This document shows positions 1-13,046 of a DNA stretch of 64,000 nucleotides, piece by piece. Location: NCBI RefSeq assembly GCF_051014685.1, contig NW_027478536.1:868001-932000 (forward strand). Direction: 5' to 3'. Origin of the DNA: Ptiloglossa arizonensis. Its lineage: Eukaryota; Arthropoda; Insecta; Hymenoptera; Colletidae. Under the pieces are notes generated by a model. The model did not search any database, was not told the origin of the DNA, and was given only the letters and a program-made list of their open reading frames with translations. A program made the position numbers and the translations under genes. Position 1 is the first letter of the stretch; every line of letters begins with the position of its first letter.

Positions 1-486
1 ACAATGGTGTGCGTACTTTTCCCCTAGTCCATTCCAGTTATTGGTTTCGAGAATCAGACTCGCGAAAATTTTGATAGTTTCTAAACCATTCCTTAACTTT
101 AAACTCCCATTTCTCGCGAACGGATTGACTAACTCGAGAAATTCCTGTTGCATCTGAAAGCAGAAACTCGCTCGATTACAATGGTGTGCGTACTTTTCCC
201 CTAGGCCATTCCAGTTATTGGTTTCGAGTATCAGACTTGCGAAAATTTTGACGGTTTCTCAACCATTCCTTAGCTTCAAATTCCCATATCTGGCGAATGG
301 ATTGACGAACTCGAGATATTCCTGTTGCATCTGAATGTAGGAACTCGCCCGATTACAATGGTGTGCGTACTTTTCCCCTAGGCCATTCCGGTTACTGGTT
401 TCGAGTATCAGACTTGCGAATATTTTGATGGTTTCTCAACCATTCCTTAACTTCAAACTCCCATATCTCGCGAACGGATTGACGAA

Positions 487-1893
487 CTCGAGAAATTCCT
501 GTTGCATCTGAAAGCAGATACTCGCCCGATTACAACGGTCTGTGTATTTTTCCGCTAGGACATTCTAGTTATTGGCTTCGTGTATCAGACTTGCGAAAAT
601 TTTGATGGACTCTCAACCATTCCTTAATTTCTAACTCCCATATCTCGCGAACGGATTGACGAACTCGAGAAATTCATGATGCATCTGAAATTAGAGACTC
701 TCCCGATTACAATGGTGTGCGTACTTATCCCCTTTGCCAATCCAGTTATAGGTTTCGAGTATCAGAATTGCAAAAATTTTGATGGTTTCGCAACCATTCC
801 TTAACTTTAAACTCCCATTTCTCGCGAACAGATTGACGAACTCGAGAAATTCCTGTTGCATATGAAAGCAGAAACTCGCCCGATTACAACGGTATGTGTA
901 TTTTTGCCCTAGGCAATAGTAGTTATTGGTTTCGCCTCTCAGACTTGCGAAAATTTTGATGGTTTATCAACCATTCCTTAACTTCAAACTTCCATATCTC
1001 GCGAACGGATTGACGAACTCGAGAAATTCCTATTGCATATGAATGCAGAAACTCGCCCGATTACAACGGTCTGTGTATTTTTCCCCTAGGACATTCTAGT
1101 CATTGGTTTCGAGTATCAGACTTGCGAAAATTTTGATGGACTCGCAACCATTCCTTAACTTCTAACTCCCATATCTCGCGAACGGATAGACGAACTCGAG
1201 AAATTCCTGTTGCACCTGAAAGTAGAGACTCTCCCGATTACAATGGTGTGCGTACTTTTCCCCTAGGCCATTCCAGTTATTGGTTTCGAGTATCAGACTC
1301 GCGAAAATTTTGATGGTTTCTAAACCATTCCTTAACTTTAAACTCCCATTTCTCGCGAACGGATTGACTAACTCGAGAAATTCCGGTTGCATCTGAAAGC
1401 AGAAACTCGCTCGATTACAATGGTGTGCGTACTTTTCCCCTAGGCCATTGCAGTTATTGGTTTCGAGTATCAGACTTGCGAAAATTTTGACGGTTTCTCA
1501 ACCATTCCTTAGCTTCAAATTCCCATATCTTGCGAATTGATTGACGAACTCGAGATATTCCTGTTGCATCTGAAAGCAGAAACTCGCCCATTCACAACGG
1601 TGTGTGTTCTTTTCCCCTAGGCCATTCCAGTTATTGGTTTCGAGTGTCAGACTTGCGAAAATTTTGATGGTTTCTCAACCATTCCTTAACTTCAAACTTC
1701 CATATCTCGCGAACGGATTGACGAACTCGAGAAATTCCTGTTGCATCTGAATGTGGAAACTCGCCCGATTACAACGGTCTGTGTATTTTTCCCGCAGGCC
1801 ACAGTAGTTATTGGTTTCGAGTATCTGACTTTCGAAAATTTTGATGGTTTCTCAACCATTCCTTAGCTTCAAACTTCCATATCTCGCGAACGG
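487..1893 (+). repeat. Block duplication, copy 1 (11-monomer offset)
   Basis: Bases 487-1,320 match 2,434-3,267 at an offset of 1,947 bp (11 monomers). They share rare variants: 'ccgctaggacattctag', 'ggcttcgtgtatcag', 'cttatcccctttgcc' and 'tatcagaattgcaaaaa'. The next monomer here (about 1,321-1,497) has no counterpart. Bases 1,498-1,893 then match from 3,268 at an offset of 1,770 bp, so copy 2 lacks one monomer. Confidence 0.75.
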
Positions 1894-2433
1894 ATTGACG
1901 AACTCCAGAAATTCCTGTTGCATCCGGAAGTAGAAACTCGCCCGATTACAACGGTCTGTGTATTTTTCCCCTAGGACATTCTAGTCATTGGTTTCGAGTA
2001 TCAGACTTGCGAAAATTTTGATGGACTCGCAACCATTCCTTAACTTCAAACTCCCATATCTCGCGAACGGATAGACGAATTCGAGAAATTCCTGTTGCAT
2101 CTGAAAGTAGAGACTCTCCCGATTACAATGGTGTGCGTACTTTTCCCCTAGGCCATTCCAGTTATTGGTTTCGAGTATCAGACTTGCGAAAATTTTGATG
2201 AACTCGCAACCACTCCTTAACTTCTAACTCCCATATCTCGCGAACGGATAGACGAACTCGAGAAATTCCTGTTGCATCTGAAAGTAGAGACTCTCCCGAT
2301 TACAATGGTGTGCGTACTTTTCCCCTAGTTCATTCCAGTTATTGGTTTCGAGAATCAGACTCGCGGAAATTTTGATGGTTTCTAAACCATTCCTTAACTT
2401 TAAACTCCCATTTCTCGCGAACGGATTGACTAA

Positions 2434-3663
2434 CTCGAGAAATTCCTGTTGCATCTGAAAGCAGATACTCGCCCGATTACAACGGTCTGTGTATTTTTCC
2501 GCTAGGACATTCTAGTTATTGGCTTCGTGTATCAGACTTGCGAAAATTTTGATGGACTCTCAACCATACCTTAATTTCTAACTCCCATATCTCGCGAACG
2601 GATTGACGAACTCGAGAAATTCATGTTGCATCTGAAATTAGAGACTCTCCCGATTACAATGGTGTGCGTACTTATCCCCTTTGCCAATCCAGTTATAGGT
2701 TTCGAGTATCAGAATTGCAAAAATTTTGATGGTTTCGCAACCATTCCTTAACTTTAAACTCCCATTTCTCGCGAACAGATTGACGAACTCGAGAAATTCC
2801 TGTTGCATATGAAAGCAGAAACTCGCCCGATTACAACGGTATGTGTATTTTTGCCCTAGGCAATAGTAGTTATTGGTTTCGCCTATCAGACTTGCGAAAA
2901 TTTTGATGGTTTATCAACCATTCCTTAACTTCAAACTTCCATATCTCGCGAACGGATTGACGAACTCGAGAAATTCCTGTTGCATATGAATGCAGAAACT
3001 CGCCCGATTACAACGGTCTGTGTATTTTTCCCCTAGGACATTCTAGTCATTGGTTTCGAGTATCAGACTTGCGAAAATTTTGATGGACTCGCAACCATTC
3101 CTTAACTTCTAACTCCCATATCTCGCGAACGGATAGACGAACTCGAGAAATTCCTGTTGCACCTGAAAGTAGAGACTCTCCCGATTACAATGGTGTGCGT
3201 ACTTTTCCCCTAGGCCATTCCAGTTATTGGTTTCGAGTATCAGACTCGCGAAAATTTTGATGGTTTCTCAACCATTCCTTAGCTTCAAATTCCCATATCT
3301 TGCGAATTGATTGACGAACTCGAGATATTCCTGTTGCATCTGAGAGCAGAAACTCGCCCGATCACAACGGTGTGTGTTCTTTTCCCCTAGGCCATTCCAG
3401 TTATTGGTTTCGAGTGTCAGACTTGCGAAAATTTTGATGGTTTCTCAACCATTCCTTAACTTCAAACTTCCATATCTCGCGAACGGATTGACGAACTCGA
3501 GAAATTCCTGTTGCATCTGAATGTGGAAACTCGCCCGATTACAACGGTCTGTGTATTTTTCCCGCAGGCCACAGTAGTTATTGGTTTTGAGTATCTGACT
3601 TTCGAAAATTTTGATGGTTTCTCAACCATTCCTTAGCTTCAAACTTCCATATCTCGCGAACGG
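2434..3663 (+). repeat. Block duplication, copy 2 (one monomer shorter)
   Basis: This is the counterpart of 487-1,893, with one 177-bp unit missing near 3,268. It differs at only a few places, for example 'catacc' instead of 'cattcc' near 2,565 and 'catgttg' instead of 'catgatg' near 2,623. Its end also seeds a 3-monomer step: the 'cggatagacg' units at 3,130 and 3,661 are 531 bp apart. Confidence 0.72.
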
Positions 3664-3844
3664 ATAGACGAACTCGAGAAATTCCTGTTGCACCTGAAAG
3701 TAGAGACTCTCCCGATTACAATGGTGTGCGTACTTTTCCCCTAGGCCATTCCAGTTATTGGTTTCGAGTATCAGACTCGCGAAAATTTTGATGGTTTCTC
3801 AACCATTCCTTAGCTTCAAATTCCCATATCTTGCGAATTGATTG

Positions 3845-4345
3845 ACGAACTCGAGAAATTCCTGTTGCTTATGAAACGAGAAACTCGCCCGATTACAACG
3901 GTATGTGTATTTTTGCCCTAGGCAATAGTAGTTATTGGTTTCGCGTATCAAACTTGCGAAAATTTTGATGGTTTCTCAACCATTCCTTAGCTTCAAATTA
4001 CCATATCTGGCGAACGGATTGACGAACTCGAGATATTCCTGTTGCATCTGAATGTAGAAACTCGCCCGATTATAATGGTGGACGTACTTTCCCCCTAGGC
4101 CATTCCAGTTATAGGTTTTGAGTATCAGAATTGCAAAAATTTTGATGGTTTCGCAACCATTCCTTAACTTCTAACTCCCATATCTCGCGAACTGATTGAC
4201 GAACTCGAGATATTCCTGTTGCATCTGAAAGTAGAGACTCTCCCGATTACAATGGTGTGCGTACTTTTCCCCTAGGCCATTCCAGTTATTGGTTTCGAGT
4301 ATCAGACTCGCGAAAATTTTGATGGTTTCTAAACCATTCCTTAAC
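3845..4345 (+). repeat. Block shared with 6,347-6,847
   Basis: About 500 bp carrying 'gttgcttatgaaacg', 'tatcaaacttgcg', 'tataatggtg' and 'ggttttgagtatcagaattg'. It recurs at 6,347-6,847, offset 2,502 bp, which is 14 monomers plus the 24-bp insertion lying between the copies. A few substitutions separate them, for example 'ggacg' against 'gggcg' near 4,081 and 6,583. Confidence 0.65.
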
Positions 4346-5335
4346 TTTAAACTCCCATTTCTCGCGAACGGATTGACTAACTCGAGATATTCCTGTTGCA
4401 TCTGAATGTAGGAACTCGCCCGATTACAATGGTGTGTGTACTTTTCCCCTAGGCCATTCCGGTTATTGGTTTCGAGTATCAGACTTGCGAATGTTTTGAT
4501 GGTTTCTCAACCATTCCTTAACTTCAAACTCCCATATCTCGCGAACGGATTGACGAACTCGAGAAATTCCTGTTGCATCTGAAAGTAGAGACTCTCCCGA
4601 TTACAATGGTGTGCGTACTTTTCCCCTAGGCCATTCCCGTTATTGGTTTCGAGTGTCAGACTCGCGAAAATTTTGATGGTTTCTCAACCATTCGTTAACT
4701 TCAAACTTCCATATCTCGCGAACGGATTGACGAACTCGAGAAATTCCTGTTGCTTATGAAACGAGAAACTCGCCCGATTACAACGGTATGTGTATTTTTG
4801 CCCTAGGCAATAGTAGTTATTGGTTTCGAGTATCAGACTTGCGGAAATTTTGATGGTTTCGCAACCATTTCTTAACTTCAAACTTCCATATCTCGCGAAC
4901 GGATTGACGAACTCGAGAAATTCCTGTTGCATATGAAAGCAGAAACTCGCCCGATTACAACGGTCTGTGTATTTTCCCCGCAGGCCACAGTAGTTATGGG
5001 TTTCGAGTATCTGACTTTCGAAAATTTTGATGGTTTCTCAACCATTCCTTAACTTCAAACTCCCATATCTCGCGAACGGATTGACGAACTCGAGAAATTC
5101 CTGTTGCATCTGAAAGTAGAAACTCGCCCGATTACAACGGTCTGTGTATTTTTCCCCTAGGCCATTCCAGTTATTGGTTTCGAGTATCAGACTCGCGAAA
5201 ATTTTGATGGTTTCTCAACCATTCCTTAACTTCAAGCTTCCATATCTCGCGAACGGATTGACGAACTGCAGAAATTCCTGTTGCATCTGAAAGTAGAAAC
5301 TCGCCCGATTACAACGGTCTGTGTATTTTTCCCCT

Positions 5336-5359
5336 GTGACTATGTGACTATGTGAATGT
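5336..5359 (+). repeat. 24-bp insertion in a monomer, site 1
   Basis: Between 'tttttcccct' and 'aggacattctag' the monomer carries 24 extra bases. They read as three 8-mers: gtgactat, gtgactat and gtgaatgt. The consensus has cccct directly followed by agg here, so the insert sits inside the CCTAGG site and lengthens the monomer to 201 bp. Confidence 0.92.
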
Positions 5360-6346
5360 AGGACATTCTAGTCATTGGTTTCGAGTGTCAGACTTGCGAA
5401 AATTTTGATGGACTCTCAACCATTCCTTAACTCCTAACTCCCATATCTCGCGAACGGATAGACGAACTCGAGAAATTCCTGTTGCATCTGAAAGTAGAGA
5501 CTCTCCCGATTACAATGGTGTGCGTACTTTTCCCCTAGGCCATTCCAGTTATTGGTTTCGAGTATCAGACTCGCGAAAATTTTGATGGTTACTAAATCAT
5601 TCCTTAACTTTAAACTCCCATTTCTCGCGAACGGATTGACTAACTCGAGAAATTCCTGTTGCATCTGAAAGCAGAAACTCTATCGATTACAATGGTGTGC
5701 GTACTTTTCCCCTAGGCCATTCCAGTTATTGGTTTCGAGTATCAGACTTGCGAAAATTTTGATGGTTTCTCAACCATTCCTTAGCTTCAAATTCCCATAT
5801 CTGGCGAACGGATTGACGAACTCGAGATATTCCTGTTGCATCTGAATGTAGAAACTCGCCCGATTACAATGGTGTGGGTACTTTTCCCCTAGCCCATTCC
5901 GGTTATTGGTTTCGAGTATCAGACTTGCGAAAATTTTGATGGTTTCTCAACCATTCCTTAGCTTCAAATTCCCATATCTCGCGAACGGATTGACGAACTC
6001 GAGAAATTCCTGTTGCATCTGAAAGCAGAAACTCGCCCGATTACAATGGTGTGCGTACTTTTCCCCTAGGCCATTCCGGTTATTGGTTTCGAGTATCAGA
6101 CTGGCGAAAATTTTGACGGTTTCTCAACCACTCCTTAGCTTCAAATTACCATATCTGGCGAACTGATTGACGAACTCGAGATATTCCTGTTGCATCTGAA
6201 TGTAGAAACTCGCCCGATTACAACGGTGTGTGTACTTTTCCCCTAGGCCATTCCAGTTATTGGTTTCGAGTATCAGACTTGCGAAAATTTTGATGGTTTC
6301 TCAACCATTCGTTAACTTCAAACTTCCATATCTCGCGAACGGATTG

Positions 6347-6847
6347 ACGAACTCGAGAAATTCCTGTTGCTTATGAAACGAGAAACTCGCCCGATTACAA
6401 CGCTATGTGTATTTTTGCCCTAGGCAATAGTAGTTATTGGTTTCGCGTATCAAACTTGCGAAAATTTTGATGGTTTCTCAACCATTCATTAGTTTCAAAT
6501 TCCCATATCTGGCGAACGGATTGACGAACTCGAGATATTCCTGTTGCATCTGAATGTAGAAACTCGCCCGATTATAATGGTGGGCGTACTTTCCCCCTAG
6601 GCCATTCCAGTTATAGGTTTTGAGTATCAGAATTGCAAAAATTTTGATGGTTTCGCAACCATTCCTTAACTTCTAACTCCCATATCTCGCGAACTGATTG
6701 ACGAACTCGAGATATTCCTATTGCATCTGAAAGTAGAGACTCTCCCGATTACAGTGGTGTGCGTACTTTTCCCCTAGGCCATTCCAGTTATTGGTTTCGA
6801 GTATCAGACTCGCGAAAATTTTGATGGTTTCTAAACCATTCCTTAAC
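6347..6847 (+). repeat. Second copy of the 3,845-4,345 block
   Basis: It shares 'gttgcttatgaaacg', 'tatcaaacttgcg' and 'tataatggtg' with the upstream copy. After about 6,848 the match switches to the 'caagcttcc' and 'ctgcagaaattcc' monomers, which also occur at 5,233 (offset 1,617 bp = 9 monomers + 24). A duplication junction therefore lies here. Confidence 0.62.
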
Positions 6848-6952
6848 TTCAAGCTTCCATATCTCGCGAACGGATTGACGAACTGCAGAAATTCCTGTTG
6901 CATCTGAAAGTAGAAACTCGCCCGATTACAACGGTCTGTGTATTTTTCCCCT

Positions 6953-6976
6953 GTGACTATGTGACTATGTGAATGT
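6953..6976 (+). repeat. 24-bp insertion in a monomer, site 2
   Basis: The same three 8-mers occur at the same point in the monomer as at 5,336. The distance from site 1 is 1,617 bp, which is 9 x 177 + 24, and the flanks match too ('caagcttcc' and 'ctgcag' upstream). The insertion was therefore copied along with its surrounding block. Confidence 0.92.
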
Positions 6977-8215
6977 AGGACATTCTAGTCATTGGTTTCG
7001 AGTGTCAGACTTGCGAAAATTTTGATGGACTCTCAACCATTCCTTAACTTCTAACTCCCATATCTCGCGAACGGATAGACGAACTCGAGAAATTCCTGTT
7101 GCATCTGAAAGTAGAGACTCTCCCGATTACAATGGTGTGCGTACTTTCCCCCTAGGCCATTCCAGTTATTGGTTTCGAGTATCAGACTTTCGAAAATTTT
7201 GATGGTTTCTCAACCATTCCTTAACTTCAAACTTCCATATCTCGCGAACGGATTGACGAACTCGAGAAATTCCTGTTGCATATGAAAGCAGAAACTCGCC
7301 CGATTACAACGGTATGTGTATTTTTGCCCTAGGCAATAGTAGTTATTGGTTTCGCGTATCAGACTTGCGAAAATTTTGATGGTTTCTCAACCATTCCTTA
7401 GATTCAAATTCCCATATCTGGCGAACGGATTGACGAACTCGAGATATTCCTGTTGCATCTGAATGTAGAAACTCGCCCGTTTACAATGGTGTGTGTAATT
7501 TTCCCCTGTGCCATTGCAGTTATTGGTTTCGAGTATCAGACATGCGAAAGTTTTGATGGTTTCTCAACCATTCCTTAACTTCAAACTCCCATATCTCGCG
7601 AACGGATTGACGAACTCGAGAAATTCCTGTTGCATCTGAAAGCAGATACTCGCCCGATTACAACGGTCTGTGTATTTTTCCGCTAGGACATTCTAGTTAT
7701 TGGCTTCGTGTATCAGACTTACGAAAATTTTGGTGGACTCTCAACCATTCCTTAATTTCTAACTCCCATATCTCGCGAACGGATTGACTACCTCGCGAAA
7801 TTCATGTTGCATCTGAAAGTAGAGACTCTACCGATTACAATGGTGTGCGTACTTTTCCCCTTTGCCAATCCAGTTATAGGTTTCGAGTATCAGAATTGCA
7901 AAAATTTTGATGGTTTCGCAACCATTCCTTAACTTCGATCTTCCATATCTCGCGAACGGATTGACGAACTCGAGAAATTCCTGTTGCATATGAAAGCAGA
8001 AACTCGCCCGGTTACAACGGTCTGTGTATTTTTCCCGCAGGCCACAGTAGTTATTGGTTTCGAGTATCAGACTTGCGAAAGTTTTGATGGTTTCTCAACC
8101 ATTCCTTAACTTCAAACTCCCATATCTCGCGAACGGATTAACGAACTCGAGAAATTCCTGTTGCATCTGAAAGCAGATACTCGCCCGATTACAACGGTCT
8201 GTGTATTTTTCCCCT

Positions 8216-8239
8216 GTGACTATGTGACTATGTGAATGT
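8216..8239 (+). repeat. 24-bp insertion in a monomer, site 3
   Basis: This is the third identical copy, 1,263 bp (7 x 177 + 24) after site 2. The downstream flank to about 8,640 matches that of site 2 to about 7,380. The upstream flank differs ('gaaagcagatactcg' here, 'gaaagtagaaactcg' at site 2), so the duplication breakpoint lies just upstream of the insertion. Confidence 0.92.
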
Positions 8240-8988
8240 AGGACATTCTAGTCATTGGTTTCGAGTGTCAGACTTGCGAAAATTTTGATGGACTCTCAAC
8301 CATTCCTTAACTTCTAACTCCCATATCTCGCGAACGGATAGACGAACTCGAGAAATTCCTGTTGCATCTGAAAGTAGAGACTCTCCCGATTACAATGGTG
8401 TGCGTACTTTCCCCCTAGGCCATTCCAGTTATTGGTTTCGAGTATCAGACTTGCGAAAATTTTGATGGTTTCTGAACCATTCCTTAACTTCAAACTTCCA
8501 TATCTCGCGAACGGATTGACGAACTCGAGAAATTCCTGTTGCATATGAAAGCAGAAACTCGCCCGATTACAACGGTATGTGTATTTTTGCCCATAGGCAA
8601 TAGTAGTGATTGGTTTCGCGTATCAGACTTGCGAAAATTTTGATGGTTTCTCAACCATTCCTTAACTTCAAACTTCCATATCTCGCGAACGGATTGACGA
8701 ACTCGAGAAATTCCTGTTGCATATGAATGCAGAAACTCGCCCGATTACAACGGTCTGTGTATTTTTCCCCTAGGACATTCTAGTCATTGGTTTCGAGTAT
8801 CAGACTTCCGAAAATTTTGATGGACTCGCAACCATTCCTTAACTTCTAACTCCCATATCTCGCGAACGGATAGACGAACTCGAGAAATTCCTGTTGCATC
8901 TGAAAGTAGAGACTCTCCCGATTATAATGGTGTGCGTACTTTTCCCCTAGGCCATTCCTGTTATTGGTTTCGAGTATCAGACTGGCGA

Positions 8989-9440
8989 AAATTTTGACGG
9001 TTTCTCAACCATTCCTTAGCTTCAAATTCCCATATCTTGCGAATGGATTGACGAACTCGAGATATTCCTGTTGCATCTGAAAGCAGAAACTCGCCCGATC
9101 ACAACGGTGTGTGTTCTTTTCCCCTAGGCCATTCCAGTTATTGGTTTCGAGTGTCAGACTTTCGAAAATTTTGATGGTTTCTCAACCATTCCTTAACTTC
9201 AAACTTCCATATCTCGCGAACGGATTGACGAACTCCAGAAATTCCTGTTGCATATGAAAGCAGAAACTCGCCCGATTACAACGGTCTGTGTATTTTTCCG
9301 CTAGGACATTCTAGTTATTGGCTTCGAGTATCAGACTTGCGATAATTTTGATGGACTCTCAACCATTCCTTAATTTCTAACTCCCATATCTCGCGAACGG
9401 ATTGACGAACTCGAGAAATTCATGTTGCCTCTGAAAGTAG
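8989..9440 (+). repeat. 5-monomer-offset block, copy 1
   Basis: It matches 9,874-10,325 at an offset of 885 bp (5 x 177) through 'cttgcgaatgg', 'gatcacaacggtgtgtgttc', 'gagtgtcagactttcg' and 'ccgctaggacattctag'. Differences include 'gcatatgaaagc' here against 'gcatctggaag' in copy 2. Confidence 0.62.
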
Positions 9441-9873
9441 AGACTCTCCCGATTACAATGGTGTGCGTACTTTTCCCCTTTGCCAATCCAGTTATAGGTT
9501 TCGAGTATCAGAATTGCAAAAATTTTGATGGTTTCGCAACCATTCCTTAACTTCAAACTTCCATATCTCGCGAACGGATTGACGAACTCGAGAAATTCCT
9601 GTTGCATATGAAAGCAGAAACTCGCCCGATTACAACGGTCTGTGTATTTTTCCGCTAGGCCATTCCAGTTATTGGTTTCGAGTATCAGACTCGCGAAAAT
9701 TTTGATGGTTTCTAAACCATTCCTTAACTTTAAACTCCCATTTCTCGCGAACGGATTGACTAACTCGAGAAATTCCTGTTGCATCTGAAAGCAGAAACTC
9801 GCTCGATTGCAATGGTGTGCGTACTTTTCCCCTAGGCCATTCCAGTTATTGGTTTCGAGTATCAGACTTGCGA

Positions 9874-10325
9874 AAATTTTGACGGTTTCTCAACCATTCC
9901 TTAGCTTCAAATTCCCATATCTTGCGAATGGATTGACGAACTCGAGATATTCCTGTTGCATCTGAAAGCAGAAACTCGCCCGATCACAACGGTGTGTGTT
10001 CTTTTCCCCTAGGCCATTCCAGTTATTGGTTTCGAGTGTCAGACTTTCGAAAATTTTGATGGTTTCTCAACCATTCCTTAATTTCAAACTTCCATATCTC
10101 GCGAACGGATTGACGAACTCCAGAAATTCCTGTTGCATCTGGAAGTAGAAACTCGCCCGATTACAACGGTCTGTGTATTTTTCCGCTAGGACATTCTAGT
10201 TATTGGCTTCGAGTATCAGACTTGCGAAAATTTTGATGGACTCTCAACCATTCCTTAATTTCTAACTCCCATATCTCGCGAACGGATTGACGAACTCGAG
10301 AAATTCATGTTGCATCTGAAAGCAG
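9874..10325 (+). repeat. 5-monomer-offset block, copy 2
   Basis: Counterpart of 8,989-9,440. It ends where the 7-mer higher-order repeat of 10,330 begins, and the 'gaaagcagatactcg' sequence there marks the junction. Confidence 0.62.
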
Positions 10326-10329
10326 ATAC

Positions 10330-11567
10330 TCGCCCGATTACAATGGTGTGTGTACTTTTCCCCTATGCCATTGCAGTTATTGGTTTCGAGTATCAGACTT
10401 GCGAAAGTTTTGATGGTTTCTCAACCATTCCTTAACTTCAAACTCCCATATCTCGCGAACGGATTGACGAACTCGAGAAATTCCTGTTGCATCTGAAAGC
10501 AGATACTCGCCCGGTTACAGCGGTCTGTGTATTTTTCCCCCAGGACATTCTAGTTATTGGCTTCGAGTATCAGAATTGCAAAAATTTTGATGGTTTCGCA
10601 ACCATTCCTTAACTTTAAACTCCCATTTCTCGCGAACAGATTGACGAACTCGAGAAATTCCTGTTGCATATGAAAGCAGAAACTCGCCCGATTACAACGG
10701 TATGTGTATTTTTGCCCTAGGCAATAGTAGTTATTGGTTTCGAGTATCAGACTTGCGAAAATTTTGATGGTTTCTCAACCATTCCTTAGCATCAAATTCC
10801 CATATCTGGCGAACGTATTGACGAACTCGAGATATTCCTGTTGCATCTGAATGTAGAAACTCGCCCGATCACAACGGTGTGTGTACTTTTCCCCTAGGCC
10901 ATTCCAGTTATTGGTTTCGAGTATCAGACTTGCGAAAATTTTGATGGTTTCTCAACCATTCCTTAACTTCAAACTTCCATATCTCCCGAACGGATTGACG
11001 AACTCGAGAAATTCCTGTTGCATATGAAAGCAGAAACTCGCCCGATTACAACGTTATGTGTATTTTTGCCCTAGGCAATAGTAGTTATTGGTTTCGCGTA
11101 TCAGACTTGCGAAAATTTTGATGGTTTCTCAACCATTCCTTAGCTTCAAATTCCCATATCTGGCGAACGGATTGACGAACTCGAGATATTCCTGTTGCAT
11201 CTGAATGTAGAAACTCGCCCGATTACAACGGTGTCCGTACTTTTCCCCTAGGCCATTCCAGTTATTGGTTTCGAGTATCAGACTTGCGAAAACTTTGATG
11301 GTTTCTCAACCATTCCTTAGCTTCAAATTCCCATATCTGGCGAACGGATTGACGAACTCGAGAAATTCCTGTTGCATCTGAAAGGAAAACCCGCCCGATC
11401 ACAACGGTATGTGTATTTTTGCCCTAGGCCATGGTAGTTATTGGTTTCGAGTATCAGACTTGAGAAGATTTTGCTGGTTTCTCAACCATTCCTGAGCTTC
11501 AAATTCCCATATCTGGCGAACGAATTGACGAACTCGAGATATTCCTGTTGCATCTGAATGTAGAAAC
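10330..11567 (+). repeat. 7-mer higher-order repeat, copy 1 (1,238 bp)
   Basis: Seven monomers, one of them 176 bp (the 'gaaaggaaaaccc' type near 11,376). Shared marks with copy 2 are 'cccctatgccattgcag', 'cagcggtctg' with 'cccccaggac', 'agcatcaaattccc' and 'tctcccgaacgg'. Offsets at three separate marks are all 1,238 bp. Confidence 0.75.
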
Positions 11568-12725
11568 TCGCCCGACTACAATGGTGTGTGTACTTTTCCC
11601 CTATGCCATTGCAGTTATTGGTTTCGAGTATCAGACTTGCGAAAGTTTTGATGGTTTCTCAACCATTCCTTAATTTCAAACTCCCATATCTCGCGAACGG
11701 ATTGACGAACTCGAGAAATTCCTGTTGCATCTGAAAGTAGATACTCGCCCGATTACAGCGGTCTGTGTATTTTTCCCCCAGGACATTCTAGTTATTGGCT
11801 TCGAGTATCAGAATTGCAAAAATTTTGATGGTTTCGCAACCATTCCTTAACTTTAAACTCCCATTTCTCGCGAACAGATTGACGAACTCGAGAAATTCCT
11901 GTTGCATATGAAAGCAGAAACTCGCCCGATTACAACGGTATGTGTATTTTTGCCCTAGGCAATAGTAGTTATTGGTTTCGAGTATCAGACTTGCGAAAAT
12001 TTTGATGGTTTCTCAACCATTCCTTAGCATCAAATTCCCATATCTGGCGAACGTATTGACGAACTCGAGATATTCCTGTTGCATCTGAATGTAGAAACTC
12101 GCCCGATCACAACGGTGTGTGTACTTTTCCCCTAGGCCATTCCAGTTATTGATTACGAGTATCAGACTTGCGAAAATTTTGATGGTTTCTCAACCATTCC
12201 TTAACTTCAAACTTCCATATCTCCCGAACGGATTGACGAACTCGAGAAATTCCTTTTGCATATGGAAGCAGAAACTCGCCCGATTACAACGTTATGTGTA
12301 TTTTTGCCCTAGGCAATAGTAGTTATTGGTTTCGCGTATCAGACTTGCGAAAATTTTGATGGTTTCTCAACCATTCCTTAGCTTCAAATTCCCATATCTG
12401 GCGAACGGATTGACGAACTCGAGATATTCCTGTTGCATCTGAATGTAGAAACTCGCCCGATTACAACGGTGTCCGTACTTTTCCCCTAGGCCATTCCAGT
12501 TATTGGTTTCGAGTATCAGACTTGCGAAAACTTTGATGGTATCTCAACCATTCCTTAGCTTCAAATTCCCATATCTGGCGAACGGATTGACGAACTCGAG
12601 AAATTCCTGTTGCATCTGAAAGGAAAACCCGCCCGATCACAACGGTATGTGTATTTTTGCCCTAGGCCATGGTAGTTATTGGTTTCGAGTATCAGACTTG
12701 CGAAGATTTTGATGGTTTCTCAACC
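11568..12725 (+). repeat. 7-mer higher-order repeat, copy 2 (slightly truncated)
   Basis: Tandem copy of 10,330-11,567. It keeps all marks of copy 1 up to about 12,725 ('cttgcgaagattttg'), after which the sequence departs from the pattern. A few substitutions occur, such as 'gattacgag' for 'ggtttcgag' near 12,150. Confidence 0.73.
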
Positions 12726-13046
12726 ACTCCTTAACCTCAAACTTCCATATCTTGCGAACGGATTGACGAACTCGAGAAATTCCTGTTGCATATGAAAGCA
12801 GAAACTCGCCCGATTACAAGGGTAGGTGTATTTTTGCCCTAGGCAATTGTAGTTATTGGTTTCGAGTATCAGACTTGCCAAAATTTTGATGGTTTCTCAA
12901 CCATTCCTTAGCTTCAAATTCCCATATCTGGCGAACGAATTGACGAACTCGAGATATTCCTGTTGCATCTGAATGTAGAAACTCGCCCGAATACAATGGT
13001 GTGTGTACTTTTGCCATAGGCAATAGTAGTTTTTGGTTTCAAGTAT

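Larger units (their letters stand above)
1..10329 (+). repeat. Satellite domain Ia
   Basis: About 58 monomers, distinguished by 'gagactctcccg', 'cttctaactccc' with 'ggatagacg', 'acattctag' and 'gccacagtag' variants. This domain holds all three 24-bp insertion monomers. It is a patchwork: blocks of 5 to 14 monomers recur at offsets of 885, 1,263, 1,617, 1,947 and 2,502 bp, but no single higher-order unit dominates. One monomer near 8,591 carries a unique +1 (cccataggcaa instead of ccctaggcaa). The right edge is where the 7-mer duplication of domain Ib begins and is approximate. Confidence 0.7.

Noticed and set aside
5336..5359. Transposon footprint or target-site duplication at the 24-bp insertion
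   Set aside because: There are no terminal inverted repeats and no flanking direct duplication. The insert is three near-identical 8-mers, which points to slippage or filler DNA.
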